Of a stretch of DNA of 64,000 nucleotides, positions 1 through 9,700 are shown piece by piece. How positions within the stretch are numbered: the first letter of the stretch is position 1; every line of letters starts with the position of its first letter. The stretch lies in contig JAGQPF010000083.1 of assembly GCA_020426845.1 (NCBI GenBank), forward strand, positions 1-64,000, in the 5' to 3' direction. Under the pieces are notes generated by a model. The model was not told the DNA's origin, made no database searches, and worked only from the letters and a program-made list of their open reading frames with translations. This DNA is from Planctomycetales bacterium. GTDB lineage: Bacteria; Planctomycetota; Planctomycetia; Pirellulales; Pirellulaceae. The position numbers and the translations under genes are program-made.

Positions 1-120
1 AGCGAGCTGCTGATTGCCGTTCAGTGCCTCGATGGCGACTTCGACGAGGTGGTCGAGCGACTCCGCGCGATCGACGAGCACACGCCTTCGTCCCAGGAGT
101 TCGCGTTCAGCGAGAGGTAG
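1..120 (+). CDS. C-terminal end of an unidentified protein (partial, enters from the left edge)
   Basis: Frame 1 is open from the first base and stops with TAG at 118-120, giving 39 residues that end in AFSER. The segment is acidic and looks helical (DFDEVVERLRAIDEHTP), compatible with the last helices of a TPR-like or regulatory protein, but it is too short to assign. Its 3' end overlaps the 3' end of the convergent minus-strand gene by 14 bases. No start lies inside the window, so the gene begins to the left. I infer it is real from the amphipathic composition and the tight tail-to-tail arrangement; it could still be a chance frame. Confidence 0.5.
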   Translation, partial: SELLIAVQCLDGDFDEVVERLRAIDEHTPSSQEFAFSER

Positions 121-1042
121 CCGGCTGGAGCTGACCAATGGCTGCGCGAATCTTCGTGGCGCGGTCGCCATCGATGTAGTCAAAGCAGGCCATGCCGTTG
201 CCGACAAGGTCGTACTGGTTGAATTGCCAGACGACCTTTTTTCGTCGATCCAGCTCAAACAACTGTGGATGGTCGGGACCGGCGTGGCAGTTGTCGACGA
301 GCAAGTGACCGTTGGGCAGCTCTTTCAAGCACGCGGTCCACTTCAACTCAATCGGCCGTGGCGATGCCGGAATCGTTTGCTTGGCCTCCCAGACCACCGA
401 GTGGTCGGGCGCGACTTCAACGATCGAGTTGCCCGAGCCCGAGGCGATCAATGTGTTGCCGTTGCGGAGCCGGATGGCGCCGTACACTCGCGTGCCGATG
501 GGATGCTCCCAGACGATCTTGCCGCTCGGCTCGTATTCGGTGACCGTCCCCGGCTGTTCGGCGCATACCAAAAAATTGCCGTTGTTGAGCACCTCGGCTT
601 GCCGAGTCTTGCCACGCCCGTCTTTGCCAAGCGGCGTCTCCTGAATCACCTTGCCCGCGGCATCGACCAGGATGATCCGCTCCTTGCCCGATTCGGCAAT
701 CATCGTATTCCCGTTCGGGAGCCGACTGAACGCATGGATGTTGTCGCCCACGAACTGCCAGACGACTTTGCCGTCCAGCTGCATCTCCTTCACTACCTTC
801 CAGTCGTCGTGGTAGAGGATATTGCCGTTGGCCAGCATCTGCACTTCATGGTGACCCGCATGTCCCTGCGCGGGACCGCCTGTCTTGTATTGCCACACCA
901 CGGCGCCGTCTCGTTCGCACAACGCGATCACATCCTTCTGATACGAAGCGCTGACCAGCAGCAACGGCTGAGCCTGGCAGAGAGTGCAAAGCGCGGTGAG
1001 CATTGCAAAAGCGGGCCAATGTGGGGAAGCAAGCGAGAGCAT
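107..1042 (-). CDS. secreted beta-propeller protein (PQQ-like / arylsulfotransferase-like repeats)
   Basis: The 311-residue product starts with a signal peptide (hydrophobic stretch to about residue 24, ending LCQAQ). The rest is built of repeated units of the form 'LxNGNxLI ... D..GKVVWQ', for example LPNGNTMIAESG, LNNGNFLVCAEQ, LRNGNTLIASGS and LPNGHLLVDNCH. This is the signature of PQQ-like or arylsulfotransferase-like beta-propellers, in which each unit is one blade. No catalytic residues are recognisable, so a binding or scaffold role outside the cytoplasm is the safe inference. The ATG at 1040-1042 places the signal peptide at the very N-terminus. It lies 123 bases downstream of the ceramidase-like gene on the same strand and may be co-transcribed with it. 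Confidence 0.8.
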   Translation of the reverse strand: MLSLASPHWPAFAMLTALCTLCQAQPLLLVSASYQKDVIALCERDGAVVWQYKTGGPAQGHAGHHEVQMLANGNILYHDDWKVVKEMQLDGKVVWQFVGDNIHAFSRLPNGNTMIAESGKERIILVDAAGKVIQETPLGKDGRGKTRQAEVLNNGNFLVCAEQPGTVTEYEPSGKIVWEHPIGTRVYGAIRLRNGNTLIASGSGNSIVEVAPDHSVVWEAKQTIPASPRPIELKWTACLKELPNGHLLVDNCHAGPDHPQLFELDRRKKVVWQFNQYDLVGNGMACFDYIDGDRATKIRAAIGQLQPATSR

Positions 1043-1165
1043 GTTGGTCGAATTCCGGTGGTGTGTGGTTATCGCTTATCTGGCTGTCGGGAGGACGTTG
1101 CCACCGACGAGCGGGTTTGTCGAACTGGCGAGCGATTGCGCAGCCAGGCGAGTGACGGTTGTCGG

Positions 1166-2638
1166 TTACTTCAGCGACTTGGCCATTTCCAGCAACTCGT
1201 TCAGCAGTTTGGTGGAGGCGTCTCGCTCTACACGGTTGGTGCCGAGCCAGGTCTCATAGCCGCCGAGCCGATGCTGTCGAGGCGTGGGCAAATATCCAAA
1301 GTAGCCGTGCGCCAGCTCAACCATAAAGCCATTGGGCAGCGGGCAGCGTTTTTTGAACTCCAGCCCGATCTCGCTGAACACTTCAAACGGCATGGTGCCG
1401 ATGCAGGTGTCGCCGATGCGCAACACATGCAATGGAGCGGTGGTGGTCTCGGGGTACTCCATCATCCGCGTGGCGCGCTCCGCGTAGATGTAGGACAGGT
1501 CACGCTCCGACTTGCGTCCGGCGGCGAGTGTCTCCTTGGCCCATTGTGTTTCCTCCTCGGTCAGCTTTCGCCAGGCGATGGTGGGCTCGCGATAGACGGT
1601 GGCCAGCGGCGCCTCGGCTGAGTATTTCACCGAAGATAGGGCGGCGTGCACCTTGGCGGCGACATCCTCGCCGACGTGTCGAATCTGCTCGTAGGCGGCC
1701 TTCCGAGGTTGGGGATGAAGGAAGTCGATGTTGTTGATGTCGCCGCTGGTGCCGTTGGCGATCATCGCCACAAACGGCGGCAGGTCTTTGTTGGCGGACT
1801 CAGCCGTCTGTGCCAGCGTAGCTTCCCGCGAGAGCAGCGACTTGAGTTGCTCGCTGAACACGGCGAAGTAGTCGGCCGACACATGGCCGCGGCCGACACC
1901 GCCGACGTAGTGCAACGAGTAGGCGGCATAGACCGCGATAGGCACCCCGTCACGATCGCGAACCGACAGGAACGAAACCGTTGGATCGGTGGGCCCGGCG
2001 GGCTCGACCAGGTTCTCGTTGCCGCGCGGCGGGTTCATCTTCACCATGTCGATGCCGCCGAACGGGTTGAGCGGCACTGTTCCCGGTTTCATGTGCCAGC
2101 GTCGATTGAAGACATGCTCGGGCGCCTCGGCCGTGCCGAAGCCGATCTCGGCCGGGCGCAGGTTTTGAATGGCGCGCCCCACGCCATCGGCGATCCGCTT
2201 GGCGACAAATCGCTGGTAGTCGTCCGCAGGCTGCTCGAGTTTGCGCGGGTGCTTGCCAAGGGCGCTGGTGGCCGAGTGCGTGTGAGTGGCGCTGATCAGC
2301 ACGTTCTCGCGCGGAAGCTGGTGCTGCTTGGCGATCTGCTCCCGCGCCAGCTCGCTGACCACGCGGTCGATGCCAAGCAAATCGCAAACCACCAACGCGA
2401 TGCGCGTTTTGCCGTCATCCAACACCAGCGTCCGCGCATGCAGATCGTCGTGAATGTGGACCGAGGGAAACGGCACGAAGCCGCCGATGATTTCCCCGCC
2501 AATGTCGGGGGTGATGTTGCTTGTCGCGGCGCCCGCCTGCAACTCGGCATGGGCGGCCGGAGCAAACGCTGCCGCAGCGAGCAGCGTCAAGACGACGGTG
2601 GCAATCGAGGCAAACGGCTGGCGGAGCAAACGGTCCAT
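1166..2638 (-). CDS. secreted neutral/alkaline ceramidase-like protein
   Basis: The product (490 residues from the ATG at 2638) begins MDRLLRQPF followed by an alanine-rich signal peptide ending AHAELQAG. A longer frame reaching 2728 exists, but it would bury the signal peptide 30 residues inside. The mature protein matches the N-terminal domain of neutral/alkaline non-lysosomal ceramidases: an early 'GAATSNITPDIGG' segment, a metal-site motif ISATHTHSATSALG, and a later 'NGTSGDINNIDF' segment. As I recall the family, the catalytic serine sits in a GDxSPN motif; here that position reads GDINN, so amide hydrolysis of ceramide is doubtful. Planctomycetes carry many such paralogues of unknown substrate. 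The gene is divergent from the ThuA-like gene across about 290 bases. Confidence 0.85.
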   Translation of the reverse strand: MDRLLRQPFASIATVVLTLLAAAAFAPAAHAELQAGAATSNITPDIGGEIIGGFVPFPSVHIHDDLHARTLVLDDGKTRIALVVCDLLGIDRVVSELAREQIAKQHQLPRENVLISATHTHSATSALGKHPRKLEQPADDYQRFVAKRIADGVGRAIQNLRPAEIGFGTAEAPEHVFNRRWHMKPGTVPLNPFGGIDMVKMNPPRGNENLVEPAGPTDPTVSFLSVRDRDGVPIAVYAAYSLHYVGGVGRGHVSADYFAVFSEQLKSLLSREATLAQTAESANKDLPPFVAMIANGTSGDINNIDFLHPQPRKAAYEQIRHVGEDVAAKVHAALSSVKYSAEAPLATVYREPTIAWRKLTEEETQWAKETLAAGRKSERDLSYIYAERATRMMEYPETTTAPLHVLRIGDTCIGTMPFEVFSEIGLEFKKRCPLPNGFMVELAHGYFGYLPTPRQHRLGGYETWLGTNRVERDASTKLLNELLEMAKSLK

Positions 2639-2927
2639 GGTGGCACTGGGGGCTAGGTAGGTGGGAAATCGAGCAGGGCCGCGCGGGGATGTCTGATCAC
2701 GTCGGCAGGCATGGGGCAGAAACGCCATCCTGCGCTCCGCCCATGTGGCGAACGTAGAGTGAGGCGGCGGCCGTGATTCGGATCGTAATCCAAATCAAAG
2801 CGTCTGTCACGTGTTGGCGGAACCCTCGCCATCGCTCGAGTGAAACTTTCCGGTCGCGGCCGCCTCACTTGTTGCTTACACTGCCGATGTTTATCTCGTG
2901 GCCACCATCGGCAAGTGGAGCAAATCC

Positions 2928-3800
2928 ATGCAATCAAACGCCACCATCGCGCGTCGTCGGCAACATTCCACGGTCTGGCTCGTGCTGTCGGTACTGACCC
3001 TGTGGACTGCCTCTCAGTCCGCCCGGGGGCAAGATGCCAGCGTGAAGCCTGCCGTCAAGGTGCTATTGATCGGCAAGCAGCCCGACCATCCCTTCGGCAC
3101 GCATATGTATCTCCACACGAGCCGCATGTTGTCGAAGTGTTTGGCACGCAACGGCGTTCAGGCGGTGGTCTCCGATGGCTGGCCGGCGGATGAGGAGAAG
3201 CTCAAGGATGTCGCTGCAATCGTCGTCTACTCCAGTCCGGCGGCCGAGTACCTACTGGATGGACCCGGAGCGGGATCGCTGGACAAAATGATGAGGTCGG
3301 GCGTTGGCTTGGTGACGATCCACTGGGCGTCTTCCGTTTACGAAAAGAACCTGGACCGGCTCGGCGATCGCTGGATCAGCTATCTCGGCGGCACCTGGGT
3401 TTCCAACTACGGGCTCAGCACGGGCACGTCGCCCCTTCGTCAACTGGAGGCTCGCCATCCGATTTGCCGCGGTTGGCAGAGCTACGAGCTGCACGACGAG
3501 TACTACCTAAAGCCGGTGATTCGCGGCGCCACTCCCCTGCTCCAGGTGCACACCAAGGGCGAGGACGTCGTGGTCGGTTGGTCTTATGAGCGGCCGGGCA
3601 ACGGCCGTTCCTACGCGACCACGCTCGGCCACTTCTATCGCAACTTTCAACGCGAGCCATTTCGGCGAATGGTCGTCAACGGCATCCTTTGGACCGCCCA
3701 TGTCGACGTGCCCGCCGAAGGCGCCGACGTAGCGCTGTCGGAGGACGAATTGCGACTGCCCGAGCAGCCCGAAAAACCCGCGAAACCCGCGAAGAAGTAG
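2928..3800 (+). CDS. secreted ThuA-like domain protein
   Basis: The 290-residue product has a basic N-terminus and signal peptide (MQSNATIARRR then a hydrophobic run ending SQSARGQ). The start is the ATG at 2928 because GGAG lies 8 bases upstream; a GTG at 2898 in frame is less likely. The body resembles the ThuA/trehalose-utilisation fold, a class I glutamine amidotransferase-like Rossmann domain: a first strand VKVLLIGKQPDHPFGTHMY, a central 'VAAIVVYSSPAAEYLLDG', then GVGLVTIHWAS and a late 'GRSYATTLGHFYRNF' segment typical of these proteins. The C-terminus is a low-complexity Pro/Lys/Glu tail. In planctomycetes such proteins often accompany sugar or glycoside degradation, but nothing here fixes a substrate. 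Confidence 0.8.
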   Translation: MQSNATIARRRQHSTVWLVLSVLTLWTASQSARGQDASVKPAVKVLLIGKQPDHPFGTHMYLHTSRMLSKCLARNGVQAVVSDGWPADEEKLKDVAAIVVYSSPAAEYLLDGPGAGSLDKMMRSGVGLVTIHWASSVYEKNLDRLGDRWISYLGGTWVSNYGLSTGTSPLRQLEARHPICRGWQSYELHDEYYLKPVIRGATPLLQVHTKGEDVVVGWSYERPGNGRSYATTLGHFYRNFQREPFRRMVVNGILWTAHVDVPAEGADVALSEDELRLPEQPEKPAKPAKK

Positions 3801-3855
3801 TACGCCGTCCTTGATGCCGGTGCAATGATGTTTCAATGGACACAAAGCCTATGAT

Positions 3856-4794
3856 TCACTCACCCGTCACCGCGTAGCGGTAAACTTCGTCGTCGTACAC
3901 TTCGACTTGGCGTTGGTCGTTGGCGATCAGGGGGAGGCCGGCGTTCTTAAGTTGCTCGACCATGTCGGCGGAGAGAAAGTTCTGGCTCAGGTCGAGTTCC
4001 TTGAGCTTTTTGAGGGGCTTTGCGTGGCTGAGCAACAGTTCGGCTTCTTCGTCGATCAACGTACTCATGGAAAGGTCAAGCCGCTGCAGTTTTTTGAGAA
4101 TCGGCGCAGTTAGAATTGCGGGCAGCAGTTCATATAGCTTCTCTTTGTTGCACAGCGCGAGCCGCTTGACCTTGGGGAAGCAGCCATCCAGAATCGGGGC
4201 CAAGTCGTCGGCGGTGGCGTTCCCCCAATATTGTTCGACCCCGAGCCACAGGTCGAGCGATTCGAGGTTCGGCATTTCGCAAGCGACAATCTGCCTGATG
4301 ATTTCGCTCGGCAATCCGCCTGCCTGAAATGTGAGACGCTTCATGTGCGGGAGTTTGAGCTGCCCTATTTGCAAGCCGCCGACGCCACGCAGTGCGAATT
4401 CTTCGAGTTGGTAGGCCGACAGCAGGGGCGAAATGTCGCGGTGCTGAATCCATGAGATTTCGGTGTCGCGATACACGATATCTCCGAAAAACATCGCCTT
4501 CACGCTGGCAAGTTTCGGAGCCGCGGCGACCAATAGCTCGATCGTTTCGGCCGACGAGGCGCTGTCGTAGACGATGCCGTCCCACGGGCCGACGACTAGC
4601 GTGGAAACTTCGCTGACTTTCGGGGCAGCGATCAACGGGGTCAGGCTTTCGATGAACGGTGTTTCCAATTCGCCGTAGTGGTACTCGGCAGCGACACGCC
4701 AGGCTTTGTTCGCGAGCGTGCTGTATCGCTTGCTGATCTCGTAGCGGGCGACGGGCCGCCCGGCGAAGGTTTTCAAATACTGCGAAATCGCCAT
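3856..4794 (-). CDS. STM4015-like leucine-rich-repeat protein
   Basis: The 312-residue cytoplasmic protein opens MAISQYLKTFAGRPVARYE, which resembles the start of the STM4015 family, and continues with degenerate leucine-rich repeats. Clear LRR units include LPHMKRLTFQAGGLP, MPNLESLDLWLG, FPKVKRLALCN, LKKLQRLDLSMST and LKKLKELDLSQNFLS. There is no signal peptide or membrane segment. It is divergent by 63 bases from the small TGHKH protein and lies next to a WGR-LRR-DUF6745 gene; LRR/WGR neighbours of this sort recur in bacteria, from memory. The role is unknown; a protein-binding scaffold is the simplest inference. The family call rests on the N-terminal pattern and the LRR architecture, without a search. 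Confidence 0.75.
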   Translation of the reverse strand: MAISQYLKTFAGRPVARYEISKRYSTLANKAWRVAAEYHYGELETPFIESLTPLIAAPKVSEVSTLVVGPWDGIVYDSASSAETIELLVAAAPKLASVKAMFFGDIVYRDTEISWIQHRDISPLLSAYQLEEFALRGVGGLQIGQLKLPHMKRLTFQAGGLPSEIIRQIVACEMPNLESLDLWLGVEQYWGNATADDLAPILDGCFPKVKRLALCNKEKLYELLPAILTAPILKKLQRLDLSMSTLIDEEAELLLSHAKPLKKLKELDLSQNFLSADMVEQLKNAGLPLIANDQRQVEVYDDEVYRYAVTGE

Positions 4795-4809
4795 CGCGTT
4801 TCCGACTGA

Positions 4810-4815
4810 TATAAT
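4810..4815 (+). promoter_or_regulatory. possible -10 box (TATAAT)
   Basis: A perfect TATAAT sits in the 63-base divergent gap, 42 bases upstream of the ATG of the small TGHKH gene. No good -35 hexamer is seen at 17 bases' spacing, so this may be an extended -10 or a coincidence. Confidence 0.35.
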
Positions 4816-4857
4816 GGTCGTGTTTCGATCTCCCGCATCCTACCAAACGAGTCGACC

Positions 4858-5154
4858 ATGTTTCGACACGGCGATGTATTTCTCGCGCCGGCGAAGACGC
4901 TTCCCAGAAAAGCGAAGCTCCTGCCCCACTGCATTTTGGCCGAGGGAGAGAAGACCGGCCACAAACATCGCATTCAAGAGCATGGTGTCGCTGAATTGTA
5001 CGAACATGGCGACGAACGGTTTCTTCGCGTAACCGCCGAGTCGGCGACGCTTGTTCACCCCGAGCATGCCGACATTCCGCTCACCAAAGGGCTCTATCGG
5101 GTTTGGTTTCAACGGGAATACACACCGCGAAGCATCCGCCGCATTCTCGACTGA
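4858..5154 (+). CDS. small conserved protein with GEKTGHKH motif, function unknown
   Basis: This 98-residue protein begins MFRHGDVFLAPAKTLPRKAK and contains LAEGEKTGHKHRI, followed by a short beta-rich region ending in an aromatic/basic segment (VWFQREYTPRSIRR). The pattern 'E-G-E-x-T-G-H-x-H' is one I recall in small uncharacterised bacterial proteins that neighbour DUF6745/LRR genes; the Glu and two His could bind a metal, but that is inference. There is no signal peptide. The coding region ends 121 bases before the WGR-LRR-DUF6745 gene on the same strand, which suggests co-expression. Length and start (ATG 4858) are consistent; the RBS is weak. Confidence 0.7.
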   Translation: MFRHGDVFLAPAKTLPRKAKLLPHCILAEGEKTGHKHRIQEHGVAELYEHGDERFLRVTAESATLVHPEHADIPLTKGLYRVWFQREYTPRSIRRILD

Positions 5155-5275
5155 AACGGGTTCACACTGCGGCCATTCAAGGTTGCTTCTTGTTTGGCGA
5201 AACATGACAAGGCGTAGTGCTCCGTCAAAGTTGAAAGCGGGCCCGAAGACACAATCCTCACGATCCGGTAGTTTC

Positions 5276-6607
5276 ATGGTGAAAAAAACGGCTCGTAAAA
5301 AGACAGCCCAAACCGGCGGCAAGTCGACCGCGCCAGCCTTTCGTGAATTCGAGTTCACCGACGGCAAGTCGAACAAATTCTGGAAGATCGCTGTTGTGGG
5401 CGCCGGCCACATCATCGTGTATGGGCGCATCGGAACCGATGGCCGAGAGGCGAAAAAGTCGTTTAAATCCGCCGCCGCCGCGCAGGCCGCAGCCGATAAG
5501 CTAATCGAGCAAAAGGTCGACAAGGGGTACATCGAGACCGCCAAGCCGTCCCCTGTCTCCCGGACGACGGTCGCTGGTTCAGCCCGACCAAAGGGGAAGC
5601 CGCGAGTCGTTCCCGCCGATGAAGCGCTCGCTATGATTCTTGACGGCGACTCACCGTCGAACATCCAGGTGAACGGTTCGCTTGACTTTTCGGGCATGAA
5701 GAAGAAGTTCATACTGCCTGACCACCTCTCACTTTGGCGACTGAACGTCTCGGACAACCCATGGCTGACGGAATTGCCGAACGGTTTGAAGTGCCTCGAC
5801 CTCGACGCCCATTCGACCGGAATCGAAGTGCTGCCACCTGATATTCAGGTTGAATTAAGGCTCAACCTTTCGGACTGTGCACGACTCACGTCGTTACCCG
5901 TCGGTCTGAAGGTGGGTTCGCTCTCGCTGGAGGGCTGCTCGGCCCTCACCTCGCTGCCCGAAGAATTGGAAGTGAACTACCTGAACATCAACCGGTGCAC
6001 GAACCTTAGCGCGCTGCCGAAGAAGGGAAGATTGAGGTTTGGGAGTTTGTTGGCACGCGATTGCGCCCGGCTCAAGAGATTGCCCGATTGGATCGAGAGT
6101 GTGGCCCAACTCGACCTCTCGGGTTGCAAGCAAATCAAGTCGCTTCCCCAAGGGATCAAGATTACGTCGTGGGTCGACGTCGCCGGCAGCGGTTTGAAGC
6201 GGTTTACCAAACAGCTCGACGGGGTCGAGCTGCGGTGGCGCGGTGCGTCCGTGACGAAGCGAGTTGCGTTTCAACCGCATACGCTTGCCAGTCGTGAAGT
6301 GCTGGCCGAAGAGAACGCCGAGGTCAGGCGAGCGATGCTCGACGCCATGGGTTTTGAACGCTTTCTCGAAGGCGCCGACGCCGAAGTAGTCGACTGCGAT
6401 GTCGACGCGCGCGGGGGCAAACGGGAACTGTTCAAGGTTGTTCTGGAAGGCGACGAGAATCTGGTTTGCGTCTCTGTCGTGTGCCCTTCCACTGGACGCA
6501 AGTATTTAATTCGCGTGCCGCCGGACATGAAGACTTGCCACCAAGCGGTCGCCTGGACGGCTGGATTCTCGAAGGCGGAGGCCTACGCCCCCGTGATGGA
6601 AACGTAA
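5276..6607 (+). CDS. WGR domain - leucine-rich repeat - DUF6745-like protein
   Basis: The product is 443 residues from the ATG at 5276; the upstream in-frame extension has no domain and overlaps the preceding gene. Residues about 18-90 form a WGR-type domain (REFEFTDGKSNKFWKI, then VYGRIGTDGREAKKSF), with the signature Trp replaced by Tyr (YGR). The N-terminal tail is Lys-rich. Residues about 130-310 are short LRR-like units spaced around 'LTSLP', 'LTELP', 'LKRLP' and 'LSALP'. The last 120 residues (MGFERFLEGADAEVVDCD, then YLIRVPPDMKTCHQAVAWT) match what I recall of DUF6745, often found at the C-terminus of LRR proteins. WGR domains bind nucleic acid in PARPs; here there is no PARP catalytic domain. 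Function unknown. Confidence 0.8.
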   Translation: MVKKTARKKTAQTGGKSTAPAFREFEFTDGKSNKFWKIAVVGAGHIIVYGRIGTDGREAKKSFKSAAAAQAAADKLIEQKVDKGYIETAKPSPVSRTTVAGSARPKGKPRVVPADEALAMILDGDSPSNIQVNGSLDFSGMKKKFILPDHLSLWRLNVSDNPWLTELPNGLKCLDLDAHSTGIEVLPPDIQVELRLNLSDCARLTSLPVGLKVGSLSLEGCSALTSLPEELEVNYLNINRCTNLSALPKKGRLRFGSLLARDCARLKRLPDWIESVAQLDLSGCKQIKSLPQGIKITSWVDVAGSGLKRFTKQLDGVELRWRGASVTKRVAFQPHTLASREVLAEENAEVRRAMLDAMGFERFLEGADAEVVDCDVDARGGKRELFKVVLEGDENLVCVSVVCPSTGRKYLIRVPPDMKTCHQAVAWTAGFSKAEAYAPVMET

Positions 6608-6683
6608 CGGCCGGGCTTCGAAACGACGGCCTCGGGGCAAGGCGTTGTGGTGAATAGAATTGGCGCCATCGCCTGCGTCGCGC

Positions 6684-6721
6684 AAAAAAAGAGACGCGAG
6701 CTGTTCCCAAGCTCGCGTCTC
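6684..6721 (-). terminator. Rho-independent terminator for the cadherin-like giant gene
   Basis: A perfect 12-bp inverted repeat (6691-6702 and 6710-6721, arms GAGACGCGAGCT / AGCTCGCGTCTC, 7-base loop) is flanked by seven A on the plus strand at 6684-6690, which read as a T-run on the minus strand. It lies 62 bases past the stop of the minus-strand gene ending at 6783. It could also stop plus-strand transcripts from the WGR gene, though without a U-tract in that direction. Confidence 0.85.
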
Positions 6722-6782
6722 CAAGTTGGCTGGAGGGTCAATCGTTCAGCCAAGCAATTTCCGGGGTTTCGTTTCGAGCTCC

Positions 6783-9700
6783 TTAGCCGAGCAGCGAGAA
6801 CACTTCGTCCACATCGCTGGCCGAGTGTCCGCGGGCGACGGTGTCGATGCTGTCTTCCAGCGACATCTCGCCTTCGGCCATCGGCGCCTCGCCTTCGGCG
6901 GCGGCGAACAGATCGGACACATTGCCTTCGATCCGGATCACATGGCCGCCTGTGCCGTCGCTGCCCATGACGCGGACACGCGTGGAGGTTTCCAGGTTGA
7001 TCGTCTGCACGCTGTCCGGCGAGCCGTTGCCGTGGTGGAGCGTCAGCTGCAGGGTCCGCATGTCGGTGGAGACCGAAGCGGAGACGCTGGCTTCGGCATC
7101 CATGCTGCCCCAGGAGCCGAGCAGCGAGAACCACAAGGCGTCGCCGTCCGCGTTGCAGCCAATCACCGAGCCGCTGCTGGGCAGCGAGGCCCGCAACTCG
7201 GCGATGCTGAAGTAAGTGGGGAGCAGTCCGAGTTCGGCAAAGTTGTTGTTCTCGCTGTTGACCCCGCCGGCGGAGCCAACCACGAAGCTGAACACGTCGT
7301 TGGCAGCCACCGTCGAGCCTGTGCCGGGAGTCTCGGCGCCGTCATTAAAGAAGGCGGGCTGTGACTGGGTGATGTTGTAGCTGCCCGGCGTCAGGTTGGC
7401 GAAGGAGTAGAACCCGTTGGAGTCGGTGGTGACGGTGAGCGGCGAGAGGACCGTCCCGTTGGAGGTCGTGCCGGTCAGCGTGATCTCGACTCCGCCCAAC
7501 ACTTGCTCGACGGCGTTCATCGTGCTGTCGACATTCGTGTCGACATACACAAAGCCGCTGAACGAACTGGGCAGGAAGTCGGCCACATGGATCGTCACCG
7601 TGCCGGTGTCCGTGCTGTTCTGCGACTGGCCATCGGAGAGCGTGTAGGTGAAGGTGTCATCGCCGCTGAAGCCGGGGTTCGGCGTGTAGACGAAATTTCC
7701 GTTGCCATCGAGCGTCACCGTGCCGTTGCCGGTCGGATTGTTCTGCACGGCAGTTACCGACAGCGGCTGCCCGGCCTCGTCGGTCGCCGTGTCCGGTCCC
7801 GGAGCGTCGTTGGTCAACAGCGCGGAAAGTGCAATCGTCAGCGGAGTGTCCTTCACGCCGTCGAACTCGTCATTCAGGCCGTCCTCGTTGGCGATCGGAG
7901 CGTCGTTGACCGCCGCGACCGAGATCGTCACGATCCCCGGCACCGAAATGTTGTTTTGGAGTTGTTGATCGTTGATCGTGTAAGTGAAGGTGTCGGTGCC
8001 GTTGAAGTCTTGCGGAGGCGAGTAGATCAGGTCGTCGCCGTTTTGGGTGATCGTGCCGCCGGCCGAGGTGGTGCCCGACACCAGTCCGTTGAAGACGACC
8101 GTCTGGCCCGCTTCATCGGATGCCGAAGCGGGGCCGGGATCGTCGTTGGTCAACAAGGCCGCGGCGCTGAAGGTGGCGTCGGTGTCCTCGGTGACCGTTT
8201 GGCCGTTGCGATCGGTCGTCAACGGCCCATCGTTGGTGGTCTCCGGAGCGTCGTTGACCGCGTTGATGTTGACCGTGACGGTCGCCGTCGCGGGGAGCGG
8301 ATTGGCAACGCCGTTGGTGGTGCCGTTGTCCGTGACGACATACTGGAACCGGAAGGGGCCGTTGATGTTGTTGTTGTAGTTGGCGTCGAGCGTCAGGGAG
8401 GTCAGCGTGACGGTGGCGCCAGCGTTGAGCGCGGTGACAGACGTGACATTGACCGACTGGCCCGCCTCGTCGGCGCCGCCGCCGGGGGTGGTGACCAGCG
8501 AGGCCAGCAGATTCGAGAAGTCGGCGGCCGAGATCACTTCATCCTCGTCGAAAGCGACCGTGAGGTCCGCTGCCGTCGGATTGTCATTGATTTCGGTGAC
8601 GTTGATCGACACCACGCCGGTCGAGGGTATGCCGCCCTGGTTGGGCGTCTCATCGATCACATAGGTGAACGAGTCCAGGCCGGCGAAGTCGTCATTGGGC
8701 CGGTAGATCAACAGGTCATCGGTCAGGTCGGCGGGGGTGTTGTTGGGGTCGGAGCGAGTGACCGTGCCGTTGGCGGGCTGAGTGAAGCTCTCCAGGGTGA
8801 CCGCGCTGATTTGCGGATCAGTGGGCAAGTCATTGAACAGCACATCGATCGTATGGTTGCCCGAGTCCTCGGCCACCGTCAGGGAGTCTCGCCGCGCCCG
8901 CGGCAGCACGCCTGCCTCGACCACCACATCAACGCTTTCGGCATCTGTGCCGGACTCGCCATCGTTGGCCGTCACGTCGATCGTGACGGTTCCCAAGAAC
9001 CCGGAAAGACCATCCGGCACGTAGCTCAGCGAGGCCAGGGCCGCGTTCACGGCGGCCAGCGCTCCCGAGATGGTGACCGACTCGCTGTTATTGCCGGTCA
9101 CGTTGGCGCCAGAGGCGTTGCCGATACTTAGCACGCCGATCTGACCCGAGGCGCCGGTCAAGCTGCTGAGTCCCAGCGTGATCGTCATTGTCGGCGAGTC
9201 GACGTCGGAGACCGAGATCGTGCCGGCAAACGCCAGCTGATCGTCGTCAGCGACGGTCTGGCCGCCCGGCACGGTCAGGACCGGGGCGTCGTTGACGTCG
9301 TTGACCGTGATCGAGATCGTGTCCGCTGTGGTTTGGGCGCCGCCGTCGCCGGTGTTGCCGTTGTCGTTGGTCGAGATGTCCAGCAGCTCGAGACCGACGA
9401 AGTTGAGATTGCCCGTGAACGTGAAGGTTGCCAGCGAGCTGTTGATCTGGGCGAGTGTGCCGTTGATCGTCACCGTGGACACGCCGGAAACCGGAGTGCC
9501 GTTGTTGTTGCCGGCCAAAGTGCCGTTGTGCGCGGTCAGCGTCGTGGTGAGCTGTCCGGTGCCTGCGTCGGTGTCGGAGACCGTGACGCCGGTCAGGGCG
9601 ATCGGCTGCTCTTCGTTGCCCGACAGTGCGGGAGTGGTGTGGGTCGGGGCATCGTTGTTGGAGCCGACCGAGACCGTCGCGGTGGCCTGAGCATTGCCGC

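Noticed and set aside
5051-5275. N-terminal extension of the WGR protein
   Set aside because: It overlaps the preceding gene, has no domain, and the Lys-rich MVKKTARKK start at 5276 fits better.
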